The notes under the pieces: model-generated
What the model was told of the DNA's origin: nothing
The model's input: only the letters and a program-made list of their open reading frames with translations
The model's database searches: none
Shown here: in pieces, positions 25,623 to 33,611 of the stretch
Position numbering within the stretch: position 1 is the stretch's first letter
Layout of the letters: each line of letters starts with the position of its first letter
DNA from: Novosphingobium sp. ZN18A2
GTDB taxonomy: Bacteria > Pseudomonadota > Alphaproteobacteria > Sphingomonadales > Sphingomonadaceae
DNA: 64,000 nucleotides
Direction of reading: 5' to 3'
Assembly: GCF_036784765.1 (NCBI RefSeq)
Contig: NZ_CP136651.1
Location: forward strand, 1,674,001-1,738,000
Made by a program: the position numbers and the translations under genes

Positions 25623-27515
25623 ATGCTGAACCTCACAGACATAACCGTCAGGCTGGGCGGGCGCACGATTATCGACGGCGCGAGTTCGCGCTTGCCGCCG
25701 GGCGGCCGGATCGGGCTGATCGGCCGCAATGGCGCGGGCAAGTCCACACTCGTGCGCGTGATCGCCGGGATGCTCGAGGCTGACAGCGGATCGGTGGACA
25801 TGCCGCGCGGCAGCCGCATCGGCTATATCGCGCAGGAAGCCCCGGCGGGTGAGGCGACGCCGTTCGAAACGGTGCTGGCCGCCGATACCGAACGCGCCGC
25901 GCTGATGGCCGAAAGCGAAACGTGCGAGGAACCGCACCGCCTTGCAGACATCCACGAACGCCTGATCGCCATCGATGCGCATGCCGCGCCCGCGCGCGCC
26001 GCGCGCATCCTGAGCGGTCTCGGTTTCGACGAGGATGCGCAGGCCCGCCCGCTCGAAAGCTTTTCCGGCGGGTGGCGGATGCGCGTAGCACTGGCCGCGT
26101 TGTTGTTTTCCGCACCGGACCTGCTCTTGCTGGACGAGCCTTCGAACCACCTCGACCTTGAAGCGGTGATGTGGCTGGAAGATTTCCTGAAAGGCTATCC
26201 CGCCACGATCCTGCTGGTCAGCCACGAGCGCGATTTTCTCAACAACGTGGTCGATCACATCCTGCACCTGAGCGGCGGCAAGCTGACGCTTTATCCCGGC
26301 GGCTATGACGCGTTCGAGCGCCAGCGGGCGGAACGGCAGGCGCAACTCGCCTCCGCCAAGGCAAGGCAGGATGCCCAGCGCAAGCGGCTTCAGGACTATG
26401 TCGCGCGCAATTCCGCACGGGCTTCCACCGCCAAGCAGGCACAGTCGCGCGCCAAGGCGCTGGCCAAACTGCAGCCGATTGCCGAACTGATCGACGATCC
26501 CTCGCTCAGTTTCGATTTTCCCAGCCCCGGCGACGAATTGCGCCCCCCGCTCATCACGCTCGACATGGCGAGCGTCGGCTATGGCGATGTGCCGGTCCTG
26601 CGGCGGTTGAACCTGCGTTTCGATCCGGACGAGCGCATGGCGCTGCTGGGCCGCAACGGCAACGGCAAGACCACGCTGGCACGCCTGCTGGCCGCGCAGC
26701 TGTCGCCGATGGACGGGGAAATGAACGCCAGCGCCAAGATGCGCGTCGGCTATTTCACGCAGTACCAGGTGGAAGAGCTGGACCGCGCCGAAACGCCGTT
26801 GCAGCATATGACGCGGCTGATGGGCGGCGCCAACCCCGCAGCCGTGCGCGGCCAACTGGGGCGGTTCGGCTTTTCCGGTCCCAAGGCGACGACCGAAGTC
26901 GGCAAGCTGTCTGGCGGCGAACGTGCGCGGCTTGCGCTGGCGCTGATCACGCGCGATGCGCCGCACCTGCTGATCCTGGACGAGCCGACCAACCACCTTG
27001 ATGTCGATGCGCGCGAAGCGTTGATCCAGGCGCTCAACGAATACAGCGGCGCGGTGCTGATCGTCAGCCACGACAGGCACATGCTGGAAATGACGGCGGA
27101 TCGGCTGGTGCTGGTGGACGGCGGCACGGCGAAGGACTTCGATGGATCGGTCGACGATTACATCGCCTTCGTCCTTGCGAAAGATCCGGCGCAGGGCGGC
27201 AAGGATGCCAATGGCGATGCGGGCAAGGCCGGCGTCAACCGGAAGGAACAGCGCCGCGCATCGGCGGAAGCGCGCGAAAAGACCAAGGTCTTGCGCAAGA
27301 CGCTCGGCCGCCATGAGGCAGAGCTTGAACGGCTGACCGGCGAGCTGGACACGCTCGACCGCGCGCTGGCCGATCCCGCGTCGGCCGCGCCGCCGTTTGC
27401 CGGAATGTCGATGTCCGACCTTATGAAGCGCCGCGCAGCGATAGAGCAGCGGATCGGATCGACCGAGGAAGCTTGGATCGAATCGTCCGAAGCACTGGAA
27501 GCGATGGCGCAATGA
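25623..27515 (+). CDS. ABC-F family ATPase, YheS/ABCF3-like translation factor
   Basis: A 630-aa soluble protein with two ABC modules and no membrane segment. Walker A is GRNGAGKST near residues 33-41 and GRNGNGKTT near 342-350, the signatures are SGGWRMRVALA and SGGERARLALA, and Walker B is LLLLDEPSNHLD and LLILDEPTNHLD. The linker between modules is charged and helical (about 230-300), as in ABC-F proteins that enter the ribosomal E site. A C-terminal coiled coil with Lys/Arg/Glu follows residue 545. The opening MLNLTDITVRLGGRTIIDGA resembles E. coli YheS. ATG 25623 is chosen over upstream ATGs that add a non-ABC tail. It overlaps the RoxA-like gene by ATGA. Confidence 0.92.
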   Translation: MLNLTDITVRLGGRTIIDGASSRLPPGGRIGLIGRNGAGKSTLVRVIAGMLEADSGSVDMPRGSRIGYIAQEAPAGEATPFETVLAADTERAALMAESETCEEPHRLADIHERLIAIDAHAAPARAARILSGLGFDEDAQARPLESFSGGWRMRVALAALLFSAPDLLLLDEPSNHLDLEAVMWLEDFLKGYPATILLVSHERDFLNNVVDHILHLSGGKLTLYPGGYDAFERQRAERQAQLASAKARQDAQRKRLQDYVARNSARASTAKQAQSRAKALAKLQPIAELIDDPSLSFDFPSPGDELRPPLITLDMASVGYGDVPVLRRLNLRFDPDERMALLGRNGNGKTTLARLLAAQLSPMDGEMNASAKMRVGYFTQYQVEELDRAETPLQHMTRLMGGANPAAVRGQLGRFGFSGPKATTEVGKLSGGERARLALALITRDAPHLLILDEPTNHLDVDAREALIQALNEYSGAVLIVSHDRHMLEMTADRLVLVDGGTAKDFDGSVDDYIAFVLAKDPAQGGKDANGDAGKAGVNRKEQRRASAEAREKTKVLRKTLGRHEAELERLTGELDTLDRALADPASAAPPFAGMSMSDLMKRRAAIEQRIGSTEEAWIESSEALEAMAQ

Positions 27516-28663
27516 CGATGCAACTGGAACGCTTCGACGCGGCGGCTTTCCTGCGCGATACCTGGCAGCGGAAACCGCTGCTGATCCGCAATCCCTGGAA
27601 GGACTGGCACAATCCGCTGGACCCTGACGAGCTGGCGGGCCTTGCCTGCGAAGACGCGGTCGAATCGCGCCTCGTCACGATGTCGGACAAGGGATACGCG
27701 CTGGAAAACGGGCCACTGGCGGAAGACCGCTTTGCCACGCTCGGCACGCGCGACTGGACGCTGCTGGTCCAGTCCGTCGACCATCACGTTCCGGCTGTAG
27801 CCGAACTGATCGAACCGTTCCGCTTCGTTCCCGACTGGAGGCTGGACGATGTGATGGTCAGCTATGCCGCCGATGGCGGCGGTGTCGGCCCGCATTTCGA
27901 CAATTACGACGTATTCCTTGTCCAGGGGCTGGGGCGCCGACGCTGGCAGCTTGGCGCGCGTTGCGACGATGCCACGCCGCTTCTGCCGCATGACGATCTG
28001 CGCCTGCTGGCCGAATTCGAACCGGTTGAGGAATGGGTGCTTGAACCGGGGGACATGCTGTATGTCCCGCCCGGCATCGCGCACAACGGCGTTGCTGTTG
28101 GCGACGATTGCATGACCTATTCGATCGGGTTTCGCGCTCCTTCGGAATATGACCTGATCGAAGGCTGGACGGATGATATTCTCGACGGTCTTGGAGAGGA
28201 TCGGCGCTATGCCGACCCCGGCCTTCCGCTACAGCCCAATCCCGGCGAGATAACCGAAGAGGCGCTTTCGCGGCTGCATGAAACGGTCACGCGCAAACTT
28301 GCCGATCGCGCCGCGTTTGTTCGCTGGTTCGGCCGGTATAACAGCGCGCCCAAGAATCCCGAGATCGAATGGGGGCCGGAAAATCCCGTTTCCACCGAAG
28401 AGGTGCGCAAGGCGATCGACGCGGGCGTGGCGATAGTGCGCAATCCCGCCAGCCGCTTTTCGTTCGTGGCGGGCACGAACGGCGACGTGCTGCTGTTTGC
28501 CGATGGCGAATGCTTCGAATGCGCGGGGGATTCTGCCCTCTTCGCAAAAGCGCTTTGCGCGCAAGTTCGCTTCGTGCCCGATAGCGGGCTGGCGCGAAAT
28601 GATGATGCGCTTCGCCGGATTGCCCGTCTTTGCACCAGCGGCAGCATCGCATTCGCCGGCTAG
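27512..28663 (+). CDS. roxA: RoxA/YcfD-type cupin 2-oxoglutarate oxygenase (ribosomal protein hydroxylase)
   Basis: A 383-aa JmjC-type cupin protein. The iron ligands appear as HFD at residues 128-130 (in GVGPHFDNYDVFL) and His191 in PPGIAHNGVAV. LIRNPW near residue 23 and the WQLG strand match E. coli YcfD (RoxA, 373 aa), which hydroxylates an arginine of ribosomal protein uL16. The C-terminal winged-helix-like part is present, so length is normal. The start ATG overlaps the ABC-F stop (ATGA), coupling two ribosome-directed proteins. Expected substrate: uL16 at the peptidyl-transferase side of the large subunit. Confidence 0.88.
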   Translation: MTMQLERFDAAAFLRDTWQRKPLLIRNPWKDWHNPLDPDELAGLACEDAVESRLVTMSDKGYALENGPLAEDRFATLGTRDWTLLVQSVDHHVPAVAELIEPFRFVPDWRLDDVMVSYAADGGGVGPHFDNYDVFLVQGLGRRRWQLGARCDDATPLLPHDDLRLLAEFEPVEEWVLEPGDMLYVPPGIAHNGVAVGDDCMTYSIGFRAPSEYDLIEGWTDDILDGLGEDRRYADPGLPLQPNPGEITEEALSRLHETVTRKLADRAAFVRWFGRYNSAPKNPEIEWGPENPVSTEEVRKAIDAGVAIVRNPASRFSFVAGTNGDVLLFADGECFECAGDSALFAKALCAQVRFVPDSGLARNDDALRRIARLCTSGSIAFAG

Positions 28664-28665
28664 GT

Positions 28666-29211
28666 CTAGCTTCCCTCGCGCCATGATCCCGGCGCGATCC
28701 CTTCAAGCGACCAGTCCCCCACGCTCCAGCGCACAAGCCGCAGCGTGGGCAGGCCCACCGCGGCGGTCATCCGGCGGACCTGTCGGTTGCGACCTTCGCG
28801 AATAGTCAGCCTGATCCAGTGATCGGGAACGGTCTTGCGAAAACGCACCGGCGGATCGCGCGGCCACAGGGCAGGGGGCTCTATCGCATCTGCTTGCGCG
28901 GGCCGCGTCATGCCGTCTTTCAAGCGCACGCCCTTGCGCAGCATGTCCAGCTTCGCCTCGTCGGGCGCGCCTTCAACCTGCACGAGATAGGTCTTGGGCA
29001 GCTTGAACCGGGGATCGGCGATCCGGGCCTGCAGCTTGCCGTCATCCGTAAGCAGCAAAAGCCCCTCGCTATCGGCATCGAGCCGTCCCGCCGGATAGAC
29101 GCCGGGCACATCGATGTGATCCGATAGCGTGGGCCGCCTGGTGGGCGACTTGTTGTCGGTAAACTGCGACAGCACGCCGAACGGCTTGTTGAACAGGATA
29201 AGTCTGGCCAT
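28666..29211 (-). CDS. rluE: 23S rRNA pseudouridine synthase RluE-like
   Basis: A 181-aa RsuA/RluE-family synthase. The catalytic Asp is in AGRLDADSEGLLLLTDDG near residues 42-59. ILFNKPFGVLSQFTD at the start and EGRNRQVRRMTAAVGLPTLRL near 139-159 match E. coli RluE, which makes pseudouridine 2457 in 23S rRNA. The N-terminal S4 domain typical of the wider RsuA family is absent, as in RluE. It is convergent with the roxA-like gene, with two bases between the stops. Confidence 0.92.
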   Translation of the reverse strand: MARLILFNKPFGVLSQFTDNKSPTRRPTLSDHIDVPGVYPAGRLDADSEGLLLLTDDGKLQARIADPRFKLPKTYLVQVEGAPDEAKLDMLRKGVRLKDGMTRPAQADAIEPPALWPRDPPVRFRKTVPDHWIRLTIREGRNRQVRRMTAAVGLPTLRLVRWSVGDWSLEGIAPGSWREGS

Positions 29212-29478
29212 CGCTTTGCGTGCACCCTTTGCCAGGCGGCGTGTTGCGGGGCCGTATTCCCTGCCTGCTGTTTTGTCGTCAGTCCACCATCGCGGCGACG
29301 AGCCGCTGCAATTCGATTTGTGTCAAGGTTGCGATCGGGCCGGCATTGGCCGTCACGCGATCGTCACCCGCGCTGTCGCGTCGGGCAAGGTGTTTCGGAT
29401 GCCTTGCGGCACCGCTTTTCGGATATGTCATGAATTCCTTTTGGGCGGCACGCGGCCGTCCTGTTTCGAACGTGCGGA

Positions 29479-29745
29479 TCAGCGCCGGATATTGCGCCGC
29501 CGTGCACCGCCCGGACCCTGGCCCGGCGTGCGTTCGCGATAGACGATCCGTCCCTTGGACAGATCGTAAGGCGTCATCTCGACATGCACCCGATCTCCAA
29601 CGACCGAGCGGATGCGGAAGCGGCGCATTTTCCCGGCGGTATAGGCGATAATCCGGTGCTCATTTTCCAGAACCACGCCGAAGCGTCCGTCGGGCAGGAT
29701 CTCGTCGATCTGTCCTTCCAGCGTAATGAGCTCTTCCTTCGCCAA
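29479..29745 (-). CDS. infA: Translation initiation factor IF-1, TTG start and basic C-terminal tail
   Basis: An 88-aa S1/OB-fold protein. [31 protein letters not shown] and [18 protein letters not shown] cover the whole canonical 72-residue IF-1; a basic tail of about 16 residues ([14 protein letters not shown]) is added, as in related alphaproteobacteria. The start is TTG at 29745, supported by AAAGGA seven bases upstream and by exact alignment of the N-terminus; no ATG or GTG is available at this point. It binds the ribosomal A site during initiation. The leader holds a terminator-like hairpin immediately before the ribosome site. Confidence 0.95.
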   Translation of the reverse strand: MAKEELITLEGQIDEILPDGRFGVVLENEHRIIAYTAGKMRRFRIRSVVGDRVHVEMTPYDLSKGRIVYRERTPGQGPGGARRRNIRR

Positions 29746-29764
29746 ACCGTATCCTTTCGCGCAC

Positions 29765-29803
29765 AAAAAATCTTTCACCGCACACGGGCTTGTCCCGGTG
29801 CGG
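29765..29803 (-). terminator. Terminator-like hairpin with T-run inside the infA leader
   Basis: On the minus strand CCGCAC-CGGG pairs with CCCG-(A bulge)-GTGCGG, 10 bp around an ACAAG loop, followed by TGAAAGA and six Ts. It ends about eight bases before the infA ribosome site, so it could attenuate infA or end a short leader RNA. Confidence 0.6.
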
Positions 29804-29882
29804 GGCCATGCGGCATGAGTTGGAAAAGAAGCCGCACCACGGCGGCTGCCCAATTCCGTCACAAGCGACGTGAGGCAATTTT

Positions 29883-29910
29883 CATATAGAGCCACATCCG
29901 AAAATTGCAA
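29883..29910 (-). promoter_or_regulatory. Candidate infA promoter
   Basis: On the minus strand TTGCAA (29905-29910), a 16-base spacer and TATATG (29883-29888) form a good sigma70-type promoter pointing to infA, giving a leader of about 130 bases. Confidence 0.5.
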
Positions 29911-30048
29911 GATGGGCCGTTGTCAAAGGCTGCGGCGCCGGACGTTCCAGCAATTCCGCACAATCTCCCGCCCGGTTGTTTTCATGCCATTTTCGGGTCC
30001 GTTCCGGCGGGGTTTGACGGTTTGCGTCCGGCTCGTCCATATGATGCC

Positions 30049-31881
30049 ATGACCTTCACCAGGATGACCCGCCGACAGGCACTCGCCGGCGTTGCCGCCA
30101 CGTCTTTCATTGCCGGTTCCGTGCCCGCCGCCGTCCGCGCCGCCGCTGCTCCGGCAACGCCCGCCGGGCAGTTGCTGGACAAGCTGGCCTGGAACCTGCT
30201 GGACCTCGACCCGACCACCGCGACATCGCTGGGCGTCGATACCGGTGCCCATGCTGCGCTGCGCGGCAAGCTGGACGATCGATCGCCCGCCGGGGTGGCC
30301 GCCAGCCAGCATTTCCTGAAAAGTGCGCTGGGAGAACTCGCCGCCGTGCCGAAGGCCGGACTCGATGCGTCCACGCAGACCAGCCTTGCCGTGGCCGAAA
30401 GCGCATTCCGCACCGCGCTTGACGGAATGGCGCTACCCTATGGCGTCGCCACAATCGGCGGCTGGCGCAACACGCCATACGGGGTGGTCCAGAACGTTGG
30501 CGGCTGGCTGGACATTCCGCAGCTTTTCGATGGCACGCAGCCGGTGCGCAATGCCGAGGATGCCGCGGCCTATCTTGCGCGGCTGGAAGCAACGCCTGCC
30601 TTGCTGGACGGTGAAACGGTCCGCATCCGCGAGGCGCGCGAGATGGGGCTGGTCCCGCCCGATTTCCTGCTCGACAGGACGATCAAGGCGATGACCGGCA
30701 GCATAGCCAGCGCGGCCGCCGCCGACGGCCCCTATGTCGGCCCGCTGGTTCGCAAGGCGAAGGGGCTGGAAGGCCCGTGGCAGGATCGTGCGATGGCCAT
30801 CGTCAAGGACAAGGTGATCCCCGCGCTGCAACGCCAGCTTGCCGAAATACACGCCCAGCGGGCGGTGGCGACAAATGCGGCGGGCATGCTGACGCGGCCA
30901 CATGGCGAGGAGTGGTACGCGTGGGGCCTGCGCGCGAGCACGACGACGCGCCGCAGCCCCGAGGAAATCCACAAGCTGGGCATAGAGCAACTGGCGGACC
31001 TTCACGCGCGGATGGACGTGATCCTCAAGGGCTTCGGCCTGACGAAGGGTTCGGTTGGAGAGCGCGCCGCCGCATTGCAGCGCAGGCCGGAGTTCAACTT
31101 CCCGGCCAATGATGAAGGCCGCGCCCAGATCATCGCCTATATGCAGGCCAAGATCGATGCGATCCGGGCCAGGATGCCGCGCGCGTTCCGGCGGCTGGTG
31201 AAGGGCAATCTGGAAATCCGGCGAATGCCGCTGGCGCAGGAACCCGGCGCGCCCGCCGCATATGGCGGTCCCGGTTCGATCGACGGCAAGATCCCCGGCA
31301 AGATCTGGGTGAACCTTGGCGATCCCTCGATCCACAACAAGGTGACGATCCCGGATCTTGTGTTCCATGAAGGAATACCGGGGCACGTGTGGCAAGGCGA
31401 ATATGCGCAGGAACTTCCGCTGATCCGGTCCATCCTGGCGTTCAACGCCTATTCGGAAGGCTGGGCGCTCTATTCCGAGCAGCTGGCGGACGAACTGGGG
31501 ATGTACGATGACGATCAGGCCGGGCGGCTGGGTTACCTGATGGGGCTTTCGTGGCGCGCGGTGCGACTTGTGGTCGATACCGGCATCCACGCCTATGGCT
31601 GGAATCGCGAAAAGGCCCTTGCGCAGTTCATTGCGGCCACGGGCCTGCCGATGTCCAACGCTGCCAGCGAGGTTGACCGCTATTGCGCGTGGCCGGGCCA
31701 GGCCTGCGGGTACAAGCTGGGCCAGATCGAGATCGACGCACAGCGCGACCGCGCGAAAAAGGCATTGGGTGCGCTATACGACTTGCGTGATTTCGATCAG
31801 GCCGTGGTGGATGGCGGCAACGTGCCGCTGGACGTCTTGGCGCAGAATATCGGGCGCTATATCGCTTCGGCGAGCACCTGA
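30049..31881 (+). CDS. Tat-exported DUF885 protein (putative metallopeptidase)
   Basis: A 610-aa precursor with a twin-arginine signal (MTRRQALAGVAATSFIAGSVPAAVRA). The mature protein carries the DUF885 signature FHEGIPGHVWQ near residue 439, an HExxxxH-like zinc motif, and AYSEGWALYSE about 25 residues on, giving a downstream Glu ligand. The layout suggests a zinc-dependent peptidase acting on small peptides in the periplasm. ATG 30049 opens the Tat signal; the longer upstream frame reads as non-coding. It stands alone between infA and the sigma-factor operon. Confidence 0.88.
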   Translation: MTFTRMTRRQALAGVAATSFIAGSVPAAVRAAAAPATPAGQLLDKLAWNLLDLDPTTATSLGVDTGAHAALRGKLDDRSPAGVAASQHFLKSALGELAAVPKAGLDASTQTSLAVAESAFRTALDGMALPYGVATIGGWRNTPYGVVQNVGGWLDIPQLFDGTQPVRNAEDAAAYLARLEATPALLDGETVRIREAREMGLVPPDFLLDRTIKAMTGSIASAAAADGPYVGPLVRKAKGLEGPWQDRAMAIVKDKVIPALQRQLAEIHAQRAVATNAAGMLTRPHGEEWYAWGLRASTTTRRSPEEIHKLGIEQLADLHARMDVILKGFGLTKGSVGERAAALQRRPEFNFPANDEGRAQIIAYMQAKIDAIRARMPRAFRRLVKGNLEIRRMPLAQEPGAPAAYGGPGSIDGKIPGKIWVNLGDPSIHNKVTIPDLVFHEGIPGHVWQGEYAQELPLIRSILAFNAYSEGWALYSEQLADELGMYDDDQAGRLGYLMGLSWRAVRLVVDTGIHAYGWNREKALAQFIAATGLPMSNAASEVDRYCAWPGQACGYKLGQIEIDAQRDRAKKALGALYDLRDFDQAVVDGGNVPLDVLAQNIGRYIASAST

Positions 31882-32040
31882 CATCGGCGTATCGCTGTCC
31901 GCCGCCGCGCGACTGGCGCGACGGAATGTGGCGGGGTAAGGTCCGCAGGCATGCGGAACACGGCGCGTGGTGCCGTCTGGTCTTTCATGCCACGGATTCT
32001 TCAGGCCGTCCGCTTGGACACGGGTGGAAACAACCTTTCG

Positions 32041-32658
32041 ATGCAAGGTGATTCTCAGCGTCCGGTTGCGAGCGGACTTGCCGGTGTCTTTGCCGAAAAC
32101 CGGGCGGCGCTGTTGCGCTTTCTGGCCGCGCGCTGCGGCGATGCCGCCACGGCCGAAGACCTGCTGCACGACCTCTGGATACGGACCGAAACGGCCAGCA
32201 CCGGCCCGGTCGCCAATGCGCGGGCCTATCTTTTCCGCATGGCGAACAACATCGTGCTCGATGCCGCGCGGGCACGCAGGCGCGCTATGGCGCGCGACCG
32301 AAGCTGGGTGGACAGGGATGGCAGGCATGATGCGCCGCCGGGTGAAAGGCCCGATCCCGCCCCACCGCCGGACCAGGCGATTTCCCGCGCGCAGGAAGCG
32401 GCACTGCTGCACCGCGCGATAGCGGACCTGCCGCCGGGCGCGGCGCGCGCATTGCGGCTGCATCGCTTCAACGGCCTGAAACAGGCCGATGTGGCGCGCG
32501 AGATGGGCATCAGCGTAAGCGCGGTGGAAAAGCACCTCGCGAATGCGATGAAACATCTGCGCAACGCGCTTTCCGACTGCGGATGGTATGATCCGGCGGC
32601 GTCATTGCAGCATGACCCGGCAGGCGGTGGGGAACCGCCAAGGGAACCGCAACGATGA
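32041..32658 (+). CDS. ECF sigma factor, FecI-like
   Basis: A 205-aa sigma factor. Region 2 is residues 15-80 (AEDLLHDLWIRTE, then NARAYLFRMANNIVLDAARARRR), followed by a Pro-rich linker. Region 4 is about 120-180 with the helix-turn-helix LKQADVAREMGISVSAVEKHLANAM. It should be activated through the FecR-type protein encoded next, with which it overlaps by ATGA, to transcribe the receptor operon. An in-frame ATG at 31951 would add a 30-residue tail not expected in FecI. Confidence 0.92.
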   Translation: MQGDSQRPVASGLAGVFAENRAALLRFLAARCGDAATAEDLLHDLWIRTETASTGPVANARAYLFRMANNIVLDAARARRRAMARDRSWVDRDGRHDAPPGERPDPAPPPDQAISRAQEAALLHRAIADLPPGAARALRLHRFNGLKQADVAREMGISVSAVEKHLANAMKHLRNALSDCGWYDPAASLQHDPAGGGEPPREPQR

Positions 32659-33611
32659 CCGATACGGACCGCATCCTTTCGCAGGCGGCAGCCTGGCACG
32701 TCGCTACCGTGCACGACGACATGGACTGGGACGCCTTCACGGCGTGGCTGGAGGAAGGCGCTCGCCATGCCGCCGCCTATGCAGAGGTTGCCGAGGCAGA
32801 TGCGCTGGTGGAAGAACACAGCGAACATCTCGCACAATTGGATCTCCAGCCCCCGACGCAGGACACCGACGCGGCCGTAAGCTACCCGCGCAACCTGTCC
32901 CGGCGCTGGTTTGCAGGCGGCATGGTCGCGGCAATTGCTGCGGCGGTTGCGATCCTTGTCGTTCCGTCTCTTCGCGGCAAGCCCGACAGCATTTACGAAA
33001 CGGCGGCATCGGCGCGGACGATCGCGCTGACCGACGGCTCTACCGTGCGACTGGCGCCGCATTCGCGCCTTGCCGTTTCGGGCGACGATCCGGCGCATCT
33101 TGCGCTGGCGGGCGGCGCCTGGTTCGATGTGCGGCACGATCCTTCGCGTCATATGCGGATTGCGGCCGGGCCGGCCACGATCAGCGACATCGGCACGCGG
33201 TTCGATGTCCAGACGACGCCTTCGACCGTTCGCGTGGGCGTTGCCGAAGGTGCCTTGCGTGTGACATCGGGCGATCTTGCGCAGCCGGTTGCGCTTCATG
33301 CCGGGCAAGCGCTCACGTTCGATGCCGGTGCGCATCGTGCCGCCGTGCGAAGCGCCGCGCGTGACGATATCGGGGCATGGCGTTCGGGACGCCTTACATA
33401 CGAAGATGCGCCGCTGGCACTGGTCGCGGGCGATCTTGGCCGTTATGCGGGCGTTTCCGTTCGGGTCGCCAGTGGCCTTGAGGATCGACATTTTTCGGGA
33501 ACCTTGGTTATCGGCGATGGAGCGGCGGCTATCCGGGACCTTTCGCAGCTCATGGGGCTGTCGCTTGGCCGCGACGCTGGCGGTTATCGCCTCGGTCCAG
33601 CTGCCCGCTGA
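32655..33611 (+). CDS. FecR-family transmembrane anti-sigma/activator
   Basis: A 318-aa protein. The cytoplasmic N-terminal DUF4880-like part (AAAWHVATVHDDMDWDAFTAWL) binds the sigma factor. One membrane helix near residues 88-106 (WFAGGMVAAIAAAVAILVV) follows, then the FecR periplasmic domain (TIALTDGSTVRLAPHSRLAV onwards) and a C-terminal STN-contacting segment. It passes the receptor's signal through the inner membrane to the sigma factor. Its 3' end overlaps the receptor gene by 95 bases in another frame. Confidence 0.93.
   Translation: MTDTDRILSQAAAWHVATVHDDMDWDAFTAWLEEGARHAAAYAEVAEADALVEEHSEHLAQLDLQPPTQDTDAAVSYPRNLSRRWFAGGMVAAIAAAVAILVVPSLRGKPDSIYETAASARTIALTDGSTVRLAPHSRLAVSGDDPAHLALAGGAWFDVRHDPSRHMRIAAGPATISDIGTRFDVQTTPSTVRVGVAEGALRVTSGDLAQPVALHAGQALTFDAGAHRAAVRSAARDDIGAWRSGRLTYEDAPLALVAGDLGRYAGVSVRVASGLEDRHFSGTLVIGDGAAAIRDLSQLMGLSLGRDAGGYRLGPAAR

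Larger units (their letters stand above)
29746..30048. other. 303-base divergent gap between infA and the DUF885 gene
   Basis: No gene is seen. It holds the infA ribosome site, the leader hairpin at 29765-29803 and a sigma70-like infA promoter at 29883-29910. Nothing convincing is visible for the plus-strand DUF885 gene. Confidence 0.5.

Noticed and set aside
25608..27512. 634-aa open frame on the minus strand
   Set aside because: Exact antisense of the ABC-F gene, rich in His, Arg and Gln, with no motif.
29811..29888. Short leader peptide upstream of infA
   Set aside because: The only ATG overlaps the -10 box of the candidate promoter, so it would not be in the transcript.
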